From assembly GCA_022866195.1 (NCBI GenBank), contig JALHUF010000313.1, forward strand, positions 1-5,261: DNA of 5,261 nucleotides. Direction: 5' to 3'. Source of the stretch: Terriglobia bacterium. GTDB lineage: Bacteria; Acidobacteriota; Terriglobia; UBA7540. Shown one piece after another: positions 1-5,261 of the stretch. Position 1 is the stretch's first letter. The number at the start of each line of letters is the position of its first letter. Position numbers and translations under genes: made by a program. Under the pieces are notes generated by a model that was not told the DNA's origin, searched no databases, and saw nothing but the letters and a program-made list of their open reading frames with translations.

Positions 1-1892
1 AAACGCTGCCCCAGGTGGTCGAGGCCATCGCGCGTTTCGCAGATCTGGTGCTGGGCAAGGGCATCGTTATCGCCAAAGACACACCCAGTTTCATCGCCAA
101 CCGCATCGCCACGTTTCTGACGTTGACCGTCCTGCGCATCATGCGCGAGGACGGTTACACGATTGAGGAGATCGACGCGCTCACCGGGCCGGCGATGGGC
201 TTGCCCAAGTCCGCCACCTTCCGCACGCTTGACATCGTGGGACTCGACGTGCTGGCACACGTGGTGAGAAACCTGGCTGAGGCGCTTCCCGATGACGAGC
301 GGCGCGACCTGTTTCAGCTCCCCGATTTCGTTGCCCGGATGCTGGAGCGCAAACTCCTGGGCGAGAAGAGCCAGCAGGGTTTCTACAGGAAAGTCAAAGC
401 GGAGAGGGAGGGCGAGGACGAAAGCGAAATCCTCACGCTGGATTTGACGAGCTTCGAATATCGCAAGCGGCAACGGCCGAACCTTCCGGCACTGGAGCTG
501 GTGCAGAATATCGAGGATCCCCGCCAGCGCGTGGCGGCGCTCCTCCAATCACCCGACCGCGTGGGCCAGTTTTATCAAAAGGTTCTGTCCGTCACTTTCC
601 ACTACGCGGCGAGTCGCATCCCGGAAATCTCCGACGACATCGTCGCAATCGACAACGCCATGAAGTGGGGCTTCAACTGGGAGTGCGGCCCCTTCGAGCT
701 CTGGGACGCGGTGGGTGTCGGAAAGACCGTGGAACGATGGAGGAAGGAGCAGCGTTCTGTTCCTCCTCTGGCGGAAAAACTGCTAGCGTCGGGTAAGAGC
801 GCTTTCTATTCCCAGAGCAACGGAACCACGTCCTACTTCGATTTCCCGAGCGGGGAATATCGTCCCCTGCAGGACCGCCCGGGTGTCCTGCTGTTGCCCT
901 CGCTCAAGGCGCGCCAGAAGGAAATCAAGCGGAATGCTGGCGCCAGCTTGATTGACCTGGGCGAGGGCGTTGTCTGCCTGGAATTCCACTCCAAGATGAA
1001 CACCATCGGTGCCGACACGGTCGAGATGGCGCACGTCGGCCTCAAGCTCTTGAACGACGGATTCGAGGCCATGGTGATCGGCAACCAGGGCGCGAACTTC
1101 TGTGTCGGAGCGAATCTGATGCTTTTGCTCGTGGGCGCGCAGGAAGGCGAATGGGAGGAAATCCACGAAGCGGTGCGCGCCTTCCAGAACGCCAATATGG
1201 CGCTGAAGTACGCCCTCAAGCCGGTGGTGGCTGCACCCTTCGGCCTGACATTGGGTGGAGGAGTGGAAATGGTCCTGCATGCCGCGCGCATCCGCGCCGC
1301 AGCCGAGACCTATATGGGGCTCGTGGAGGCTGGCGTGGGGCTCGTCCCCGCGGGGGGCGGAGCAAAGGAGATGCTGATCCGCGCCATGGACGCCGTGCCG
1401 CCAGATCCGGAGGCTGATCCATTCCTTTACTTGAAAGAAGTGTTCCTGAACATCGGCATGGCGAAGGTGTCCACGAGCGCTGAGGAAGCGCGGAAGCTGC
1501 GCTACCTCTCGGCGCGCGACTCCATCAGCATGAACCGCGACCGGCAAATCGCCGACGCCAAGCAAGTAGCGCTGGACTTGGTCAAACTCGGCTACCGGCC
1601 TGCGAAACCCTGCGACGACATCCTGGCTCTGGGCCAGGCGGCGTTCACGAAGATGAAGCTCGGCCTACACCTGATGCGCCGCGCGGAATACATCTCCGAC
1701 TATGACGTGGTTGTCGCGACACATTTGGCAAGGATTCTCTCCGGGGGCGGGGAATTCACCTCGCTCCAGCGAGTTTCGGAGCAGTACCTGCTAGACCTTG
1801 AACGCGAAGCTTTCGTCAGCTTGTGCGGCGAGAAAAAGACGCAGGAGCGGATGCAGTACATGCTGAAGAAGGGGAAACCGTTGAGGAACTGA
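1..1892 (+). CDS. fadN: FadN-type 3-hydroxyacyl-CoA dehydrogenase / enoyl-CoA hydratase, 5'-truncated
   Basis: This is a bifunctional beta-oxidation enzyme, expected in the cytoplasm, that hydrates 2-enoyl-CoA and oxidises the 3-hydroxyacyl-CoA with NAD. The frame is open from base 3 and reads [12 protein letters not shown], so the GTG at 15 is an internal valine codon, not a start. Counting from that GTG as residue 1, the 3HCDH junction motif [10 protein letters not shown] lies at 21-30 and the first 3HCDH C-terminal domain at about 31-125. A second, degenerate 3HCDH-C-like segment ([20 protein letters not shown]) lies at about 212-231, and a crotonase domain at about 310-460. Both hydratase glutamates appear present: Glu418 in LGGGVEM and Glu438 in [16 protein letters not shown]. 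The oxyanion-hole region FCVGANL is at 362-368. The protein ends KKGKPLRN, typical of FadN. The Rossmann domain and the dehydrogenase His/Glu pair lie upstream of the window. The family is about 790 residues, so roughly 160-170 are missing. The domain order is the reverse of E. coli FadB. fadA follows after 183 bases. Confidence 0.93.
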   Translation, partial: TLPQVVEAIARFADLVLGKGIVIAKDTPSFIANRIATFLTLTVLRIMREDGYTIEEIDALTGPAMGLPKSATFRTLDIVGLDVLAHVVRNLAEALPDDERRDLFQLPDFVARMLERKLLGEKSQQGFYRKVKAEREGEDESEILTLDLTSFEYRKRQRPNLPALELVQNIEDPRQRVAALLQSPDRVGQFYQKVLSVTFHYAASRIPEISDDIVAIDNAMKWGFNWECGPFELWDAVGVGKTVERWRKEQRSVPPLAEKLLASGKSAFYSQSNGTTSYFDFPSGEYRPLQDRPGVLLLPSLKARQKEIKRNAGASLIDLGEGVVCLEFHSKMNTIGADTVEMAHVGLKLLNDGFEAMVIGNQGANFCVGANLMLLLVGAQEGEWEEIHEAVRAFQNANMALKYALKPVVAAPFGLTLGGGVEMVLHAARIRAAAETYMGLVEAGVGLVPAGGGAKEMLIRAMDAVPPDPEADPFLYLKEVFLNIGMAKVSTSAEEARKLRYLSARDSISMNRDRQIADAKQVALDLVKLGYRPAKPCDDILALGQAAFTKMKLGLHLMRRAEYISDYDVVVATHLARILSGGGEFTSLQRVSEQYLLDLEREAFVSLCGEKKTQERMQYMLKKGKPLRN

Positions 1893-2010
1893 ACGCAGAA
1901 GGCAGAAGGCAGAACGCAGAACGCAGAAGGCAGAAGGCAGAACGCAGAACGCAGAACGCAGAAGGCAGAAGGCAGAAGGCAGAAGGCAGAACGCAGAAGG
2001 CAGAAGGGAA
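1892..2010. repeat. Heptanucleotide tandem array, 16 copies of AASGCAG plus a degenerate 17th
   Basis: Sixteen contiguous 7-base units run from 1892 to 2003 without a single indel, and a decayed unit, AAGGGAA, follows at 2004-2010. Each unit is AACGCAG or AAGGCAG. Only the third base varies, and only between C and G. The order of that base is C G G C C G G C C C G G G G C G, so units 1-4 and 5-8 form a perfect 28-base duplication. The first base of the array is the last base of the fadN stop codon. The + strand is 79% purine and has no T. No inverted symmetry is visible, so the transcript should be unstructured, unlike a REP hairpin. Similar heptamer families are, to my knowledge, found in Acidobacteriota, and other heptameric short tandem repeats are known in heterocystous cyanobacteria. 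The function is unknown. Confidence 0.97.
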
Positions 2011-2064
2011 GCACCCCTCGATGGCGCAAGGGATCGGGTCGCTAGGCCATTGCGGGGGAGTGGC
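2011..2064. other. Remainder of fadN-fadA intergenic region
   Basis: This is the unique sequence between the heptamer array and the fadA ribosome binding site. I see no convincing -10/-35 pair, no hairpin with a T-tract and no RNA gene. An ATG at 2021 opens a frame that overlaps the true fadA start in another phase, has no good Shine-Dalgarno sequence and resembles nothing I know. The simplest reading is an untranslated spacer within one operon transcript. Confidence 0.5.
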
Positions 2065-2071
2065 AGGAGGT
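2065..2071 (+). promoter_or_regulatory. Shine-Dalgarno sequence of fadA
   Basis: AGGAGGT lies 4 bases before the ATG at 2076. It is a near-perfect match to the 16S rRNA 3' end and fixes the fadA start. It implies that fadA is translated independently and not by coupling to fadN, which ends about 180 bases upstream beyond the heptamer array. Confidence 0.85.
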
Positions 2072-2075
2072 AGCC

Positions 2076-3254
2076 ATGCGGGAAGCGGTGATTGTTGCGA
2101 TTGCGCGCACGGCCGTGGGCAAGGCGCCACGGGGCACGCTGCGCAATACGCGGCCGGACGACATGGCGGCTGCCGTGATTCGGGAAGTACTCCGGCGCGT
2201 TCCTGAACTCGACCCTGCGGAGATCGAGGACGTGATCCTCGGCTGTGCTATGCCGGAAGCCGAGCAGGGAAATAACGTGGCACGCGTGGCCTCCTTGCGC
2301 GCGGGTTTGCCTGTGACCTGCTCGGCGATGACCGTCAATCGCTTTTGCTCCTCCGGTCTTCAGGCCATCGCGCTGGCTGCGGAGCGCATCCTGGCCGGGT
2401 TTGCGGAAGTCATCCTCGCCGGAGGCACGGAGACCATGAGCATGATTCCTATGGGCGGGTATCATTTTTCTCCCAACCCGTATCTCATGGAGCACTATCC
2501 GGACGCCTACCTGAACATGGCACTCACAGCGGAGAACCTGGAGAGGAAGTATCAAGTGACCCGCGAGCAACAAGACGAGTTTGCACTGCGCAGTCACCAG
2601 CGCGCGCTGGCGGCGAGTGCCGCGGGGAAGTTCAAAGAGGAGATCGTGCCGCTCGAGGTGGTCGAGGTCAGCTTGGAGGGCAACGACAAGCCGCAAGCCC
2701 GCAAAATCATTTTTGATACGGACGAGGGGCCGCGCAGCGATACTTCCCTGGAGGCATTGGCCAAGCTTAAGCCCGTCTTCCACGCCCGCGGTACGGTCAC
2801 GGCGGGCAACGCTTCGCAGATGAGCGATGGGGCGGCGGCAGCGTTGGTCGTGTCGATGGATAAGGCCAGGGCGTTGGGCGTGAAGCCGCTGGCGCGCTTC
2901 GTGAGCTACGCTACGGCGGGCACGTTGCCCGAGGAAATGGGTGTCGGGCCGGTCGAGGCAATTCCCAAAGCGCTGAAGCTCGCCGGGCTGAAGCTGGCGG
3001 ACCTCGATCTGGTTGAACTGAACGAAGCCTTTGCCGTGCAAGCCCTGGCGGTGGTCAAACTGGCGGAGCTTGACCTCGATAGGACCAACGTTAATGGAGG
3101 CGCTATCGCTCTGGGCCATCCGCTGGGCTGCACCGGTGCCAAGCTGACAGCGAGCCTGCTCGGGGAGATGAAACGGCGCACGGCGCGCTACGGCATGGTC
3201 ACCATGTGTGTGGGTGGCGGCATGGGCGCCGCGGGGGTCTTCGAAAACCTGTAG
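2076..3254 (+). CDS. fadA: Acetyl-CoA acyltransferase (3-ketoacyl-CoA thiolase)
   Basis: This 392-residue thiolase cleaves 3-ketoacyl-CoA with CoA to give acetyl-CoA and a shortened acyl-CoA, the last step of each beta-oxidation turn. The length is normal for the family. The N-terminus [20 protein letters not shown] is typical and follows a strong Shine-Dalgarno sequence, which supports the ATG at 2076. The nucleophilic cysteine is Cys91 in [11 protein letters not shown]. The NEAF motif is at 316-319. The catalytic His348 lies in [15 protein letters not shown], and the acid/base Cys378 in MCVGGGMG. All four thiolase signatures are therefore intact. The segment between the GGTETMS motif (117-123) and [10 protein letters not shown] (151-160) is short. 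Position between fadN and fadE points to fatty-acid degradation, not to polyhydroxybutyrate or isoprenoid synthesis. Motifs alone cannot fully exclude a short-chain acetoacetyl-CoA thiolase, so chain-length preference is inferred from context. Confidence 0.95.
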   Translation: MREAVIVAIARTAVGKAPRGTLRNTRPDDMAAAVIREVLRRVPELDPAEIEDVILGCAMPEAEQGNNVARVASLRAGLPVTCSAMTVNRFCSSGLQAIALAAERILAGFAEVILAGGTETMSMIPMGGYHFSPNPYLMEHYPDAYLNMALTAENLERKYQVTREQQDEFALRSHQRALAASAAGKFKEEIVPLEVVEVSLEGNDKPQARKIIFDTDEGPRSDTSLEALAKLKPVFHARGTVTAGNASQMSDGAAAALVVSMDKARALGVKPLARFVSYATAGTLPEEMGVGPVEAIPKALKLAGLKLADLDLVELNEAFAVQALAVVKLAELDLDRTNVNGGAIALGHPLGCTGAKLTASLLGEMKRRTARYGMVTMCVGGGMGAAGVFENL

Positions 3255-3299
3255 CGCTGACCTTTAGGTCGGCATGGTGCTCTCTGCGGTGCGCGTAAC

Positions 3300-3306
3300 G
3301 GGAGGA
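3300..3306 (+). promoter_or_regulatory. Shine-Dalgarno sequence of fadE
   Basis: GGGAGGA ends 5 bases before the ATG at 3312 and selects it as the start. The 57-base gap after the fadA stop otherwise holds only a weak 5-base inverted repeat (GACCT-TT-AGGTC, 3259-3270) with no T-tract. This is consistent with readthrough from fadA into fadE. Confidence 0.8.
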
Positions 3307-3311
3307 AGACT

Positions 3312-5111
3312 ATGGCCACGGCAAGCGCGAGTCCACAGAAGATCATTAAGGGTGGGAGTTTTTTGATTGAGCAGTGCTCACCCGACGAGATCTTCACGCC
3401 CGAGGATCTTTCGGACCAGCAGCGGCTGATCGGTCAGGCGGCGGAGGAATTCGTCGCAAAGGAAATCGTCCCGCGGGTGAAAGAGATCGAGGATAAGCAG
3501 CCTGGCCTCCTGCGCGAACTCTTGAAGAAAGCGGCGGACCTGGGGCTTTGCGCCACCGATGTGCCGCAAAAGTACGGCGGGTTGGAGCTCGACAAGATTT
3601 CCTCCATCATCGTGGCCGAGAAGATGGCGTGCAACGGCTCCTGGGCATCCACGGTCGGCGCCCAGGCCGGCATCGGCGTCCTGCCCGTCGCGCTCTTTGG
3701 CACGGACGACCAGAAGGCCCGGTATCTTCCCAAGCTCGCCAGCGCTGATTGGGTAGGCGCTTACTGCCTGACCGAAGCGACCTCCGGTTCTGACGCCTTG
3801 AACTGCAAAGCCAGGGCCGCGCTCAGCCACGATGGCAAACACTACCTGCTTAACGGGACCAAGATGTGGGTCACGAATGGCGGCATGGCGGATGTCTATA
3901 TAGTTTTTGCCAAGGTGGACGGGGAAAAGTTTACTGCGTTCATTGTGGAGCGTGATTTCCCTGGGGTTTCGCCGGGAGCCGAAGAACACAAGATGGGCCT
4001 TCGGGGTTCGTCCACCACGCCGCTGAATTTGGACAATGTGCCGGTGCCCGTGGAGAACGTTCTGGGAGAGGTCGGCAAGGGACACCTGATCGCCTTCAAC
4101 ATCCTGAACATCGGAAGGCTGAAGCTGGGCGCCGGATGCGTAGGCGCCTGTAAGAACCTTCTTGCTGACGCTCTCAAGTGGGCGAAGGAACGCGAAGCCT
4201 TCGGGCGCAAGATCGCCGATTTCGGGTTGATCAAGGAAAAGCTGGGGGAGATGGTGGCGCGGACCTACGCCGTCGAGAGTGTTTCCTATCGCACCGCGGG
4301 GTTGGTGGATCGCTTGCTCGAGGGCATTGACCAAGGCGCGCCGGCCGCACCCAAGCAAATCCTGGAAGCACTCCAGCAATATGCCGTGGAGTGCTCCATT
4401 CTGAAGGTGATGGGAACGGAGGCGCTGGACTTCGTCGTGGATGAGGCGGTGCAGATCTTCGGCGGGTACGGTTATTCCAGCGAATACGAAGTGGAGCGAG
4501 CCTACCGCGATCAACGCGTCAACCGGATCTTCGAGGGCACGAACGAGATCAACCGCCTCCTGATTACCGACATGCTCCTGAAGCGCGCGATGAAAGGCGA
4601 ACTGGCGCTGATTCCCGCCGCGACAAGAGTGCTGGATGAAGTTCTCGGCACGGCGCCGGAGGCGGCAGAAGAGGATCGTCCCTTAGCGGAGGAGTCTCGG
4701 TTACTGGCGGGGGCCAAAAAAGTCGCGCTGCAAATCGCGGGCAGCGCCGTGCAGAAATACATGCAGGCCCTGGCGGACGAGCAGGAGGTTATCGGCGCCC
4801 TCAGTAACCTGGTGATGGAAGTGTACGCTATGGAAAGCGCCCTGCTGCGCACGCAGAAGATGATCGCCAGCAGCGGCGCACAGGCGTGCGCAGCCGCCCG
4901 TGACGCCACCCGTGTCTATGTCCATGCTGCGGTCGAGCGTATGGAGTCGGAAGCGCGGCGCGCACTCAGCAGAATCGCGGAAGGCGACGTGCTACGCACG
5001 CAGCTCGCGCTATTGAGGCGTTTCCTGCGCCGTATGCCTCCCGACGTGATCGAGCTGCGGCGTCGGTTGGCCGACCGCGCGCTTGCACTCAACCGCTACC
5101 CGTTTGCCTAA
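3312..5111 (+). CDS. fadE: Long-chain acyl-CoA dehydrogenase (FadE/VLCAD type)
   Basis: This 599-residue FAD enzyme oxidises acyl-CoA to trans-2-enoyl-CoA, the first step of beta-oxidation, and passes electrons on, normally through electron-transfer flavoprotein. The N-terminal segment KGGSFLI...IFTPEDLSDQQR (14-38) is characteristic of this subfamily. The all-alpha N-domain spans about 35-145. The beta-domain begins with the flavin/substrate signature YCLTEATSGSDA (151-162) and includes the MWVTNG motif (185-190). The C-terminal helical domain holds REAFGRKIADFGLI (294-307) and QIFGGYGY (381-388). The likely catalytic base is Glu408 in RIFEGTN, the position used by MCAD and VLCAD. Residues from about 430 to 599 form an extra helical extension, as in VLCAD and Bacillus FadE (about 594 residues), which in VLCAD contributes to dimer and membrane contact. 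The start is supported by a good Shine-Dalgarno sequence. It is the last gene of the fadNAE-like operon. Substrate length is inferred from the architecture. Confidence 0.95.
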   Translation: MATASASPQKIIKGGSFLIEQCSPDEIFTPEDLSDQQRLIGQAAEEFVAKEIVPRVKEIEDKQPGLLRELLKKAADLGLCATDVPQKYGGLELDKISSIIVAEKMACNGSWASTVGAQAGIGVLPVALFGTDDQKARYLPKLASADWVGAYCLTEATSGSDALNCKARAALSHDGKHYLLNGTKMWVTNGGMADVYIVFAKVDGEKFTAFIVERDFPGVSPGAEEHKMGLRGSSTTPLNLDNVPVPVENVLGEVGKGHLIAFNILNIGRLKLGAGCVGACKNLLADALKWAKEREAFGRKIADFGLIKEKLGEMVARTYAVESVSYRTAGLVDRLLEGIDQGAPAAPKQILEALQQYAVECSILKVMGTEALDFVVDEAVQIFGGYGYSSEYEVERAYRDQRVNRIFEGTNEINRLLITDMLLKRAMKGELALIPAATRVLDEVLGTAPEAAEEDRPLAEESRLLAGAKKVALQIAGSAVQKYMQALADEQEVIGALSNLVMEVYAMESALLRTQKMIASSGAQACAAARDATRVYVHAAVERMESEARRALSRIAEGDVLRTQLALLRRFLRRMPPDVIELRRRLADRALALNRYPFA

Positions 5112-5113
5112 GG

Positions 5114-5143
5114 GGTAAGGGCACGCCGTGGCGTGCCCCTACC
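5114..5143. repeat. GC-rich imperfect palindrome (REP-like or bidirectional terminator stem)
   Basis: GGGCACGCC at 5119-5127 and GGCGTGCCC at 5130-5138 are exact reverse complements separated by GT. After one A/C mismatch, the flanking GGTA (5114-5117) and TACC (5140-5143) extend the pairing, giving 13 pairs over 30 bases. The element starts 2 bases after the fadE stop and ends 10 bases before the stop of the convergent minus-strand gene, so it nearly fills the 42-base gap. Neither side has a T-tract, so it is not a textbook intrinsic terminator. It could still terminate or stabilise both mRNA 3' ends. The GTGCCCCTAC-like arm also resembles dispersed palindromes common in GC-rich environmental bacteria. 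Confidence 0.8.
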
Positions 5144-5153
5144 GAGAATCATC

Positions 5154-5261
5154 CTACAAACCGCGCAGGGCTTTGGCGGCACCCACCAGATCGGTGACTC
5201 CCAACACCACGTCCGCTTTCCTGCCGCCCTTGGCGACGCTCCCGTACGCGTAATCGACGTT
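5154..5261 (-). CDS. C-terminal end of a probable ACT-domain protein (partial)
   Basis: On the minus strand an open frame enters from the window edge at 5261 and ends at a TAG (CTA at 5154-5156 on the + strand). It encodes 35 residues, NVDYAYGSVAKGGRKADVVL followed by GVTDLVGAAKALRGL. The pattern of an N-[IV]-x-Y-AY-like strand, a glycine/lysine-rich turn, a hydrophobic VVLGV strand and a terminal helix resembles the second half of an ACT regulatory domain, as in small tandem-ACT amino-acid-binding proteins. Codon usage is GC-rich like the neighbours. It is convergent with fadE and so belongs to another transcription unit. The identification rests on a short fragment: the reading frame is fairly secure, the family is a tentative match, and no function beyond possible amino-acid sensing can be given. 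Confidence 0.6.
   Translation of the reverse strand, partial: NVDYAYGSVAKGGRKADVVLGVTDLVGAAKALRGL

Noticed and set aside
15..17. GTG as a possible start of the first gene
   Set aside because: The frame stays open upstream and reads in-family sequence (TLPQ). The protein at this point is already at the end of the 3HCDH NAD-binding domain, so the gene is truncated by the window edge.
783..1565. 260-codon minus-strand frame antisense to the fadN crotonase domain
   Set aside because: It is a shadow of the hydratase coding region, rich in His, Arg and Gln as expected from reversed GC-rich codons.
1892..2010. CRISPR array or diversity-generating variable repeat
   Set aside because: The units are 7 bases with no spacers, and there are no cas genes or reverse transcriptase. 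The variation is C/G at one site, not adenine-directed.
1823..2206. 127-codon + frame spanning the fadN end, the array and the fadA start
   Set aside because: It overlaps both real genes in another phase. Its middle is only the translated heptamer repeat, and no Shine-Dalgarno sequence is seen.
1791..3119. Long minus-strand open frame of 442 codons antisense to fadA and the fadN end
   Set aside because: It is antisense to a thiolase with all catalytic motifs intact. Its C-terminal half is repeat-derived low-complexity text, and no recognisable domain is present. High GC produces such shadow frames.
3259..3270. Small inverted repeat GACCT-TT-AGGTC between fadA and fadE
   Set aside because: It has only 5 pairs with a 2-base loop and no T-tract, which is too weak to support a terminator or operator call.
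3378..4514. 378-codon minus-strand frame antisense to fadE
   Set aside because: fadE is clearly coding through this whole region, with its motifs in order. The antisense translation shows no family motif.
5109..5122. Two adjacent heptamers TAAGGGG/TAAGGGC at the fadE stop, as a relic of a second heptamer array
   Set aside because: There are only two imperfect copies, unrelated to AASGCAG. They are explained by the stop codon next to the palindrome arm.

Overview
The window is about 61% GC by eye. It carries three consecutive + strand genes that together encode most of a fatty-acid beta-oxidation cycle, plus the 3' end of a convergent gene on the minus strand. From left to right these are: (1) a 5'-truncated multifunctional 3-hydroxyacyl-CoA dehydrogenase/enoyl-CoA hydratase of the FadN type (1-1892); (2) an intergenic segment dominated by a 16-copy heptanucleotide tandem array (1892-2003); (3) a complete thiolase, FadA type (2076-3254); (4) a complete long-chain acyl-CoA dehydrogenase, FadE/VLCAD type, with a C-terminal helical extension (3312-5111); (5) a 30-base imperfect palindrome filling the gap between convergent genes (5114-5143); and (6) the last 35 codons of a minus-strand gene (5154-5261) that look like the end of an ACT-domain protein.

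The enzymes complement each other. The acyl-CoA dehydrogenase makes 2-enoyl-CoA. The FadN-like protein hydrates it and oxidises the 3-hydroxyacyl-CoA. The thiolase releases acetyl-CoA. The order fadN-fadA-fadE is that of the Bacillus subtilis fadNAE operon. The same strand, the short 57-base gap between the last two genes, and clear Shine-Dalgarno sequences before fadA and fadE support a single transcription unit that starts upstream of the window. No promoter is evident inside it.

The host is probably a GC-rich soil or sediment bacterium. The heptamer array, whose minus-strand translation reads as alternating SAFC/LLP/VLR-like text, resembles repeats I associate with Acidobacteriota genomes. 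The GC-rich palindrome next to a stop codon fits such a genome too. This assignment is an inference.

The metabolic genes are ordinary. The distinctive element is the mid-operon array. It begins on the last base of the fadN stop codon and has six invariant positions and one strictly C-or-G position per unit. It contains a 28-base higher-order duplication, has no T on the + strand, and is stop-free in all six frames, so it creates phantom ORFs on both strands. I found no RNA gene, CRISPR array, insertion sequence or defence system.
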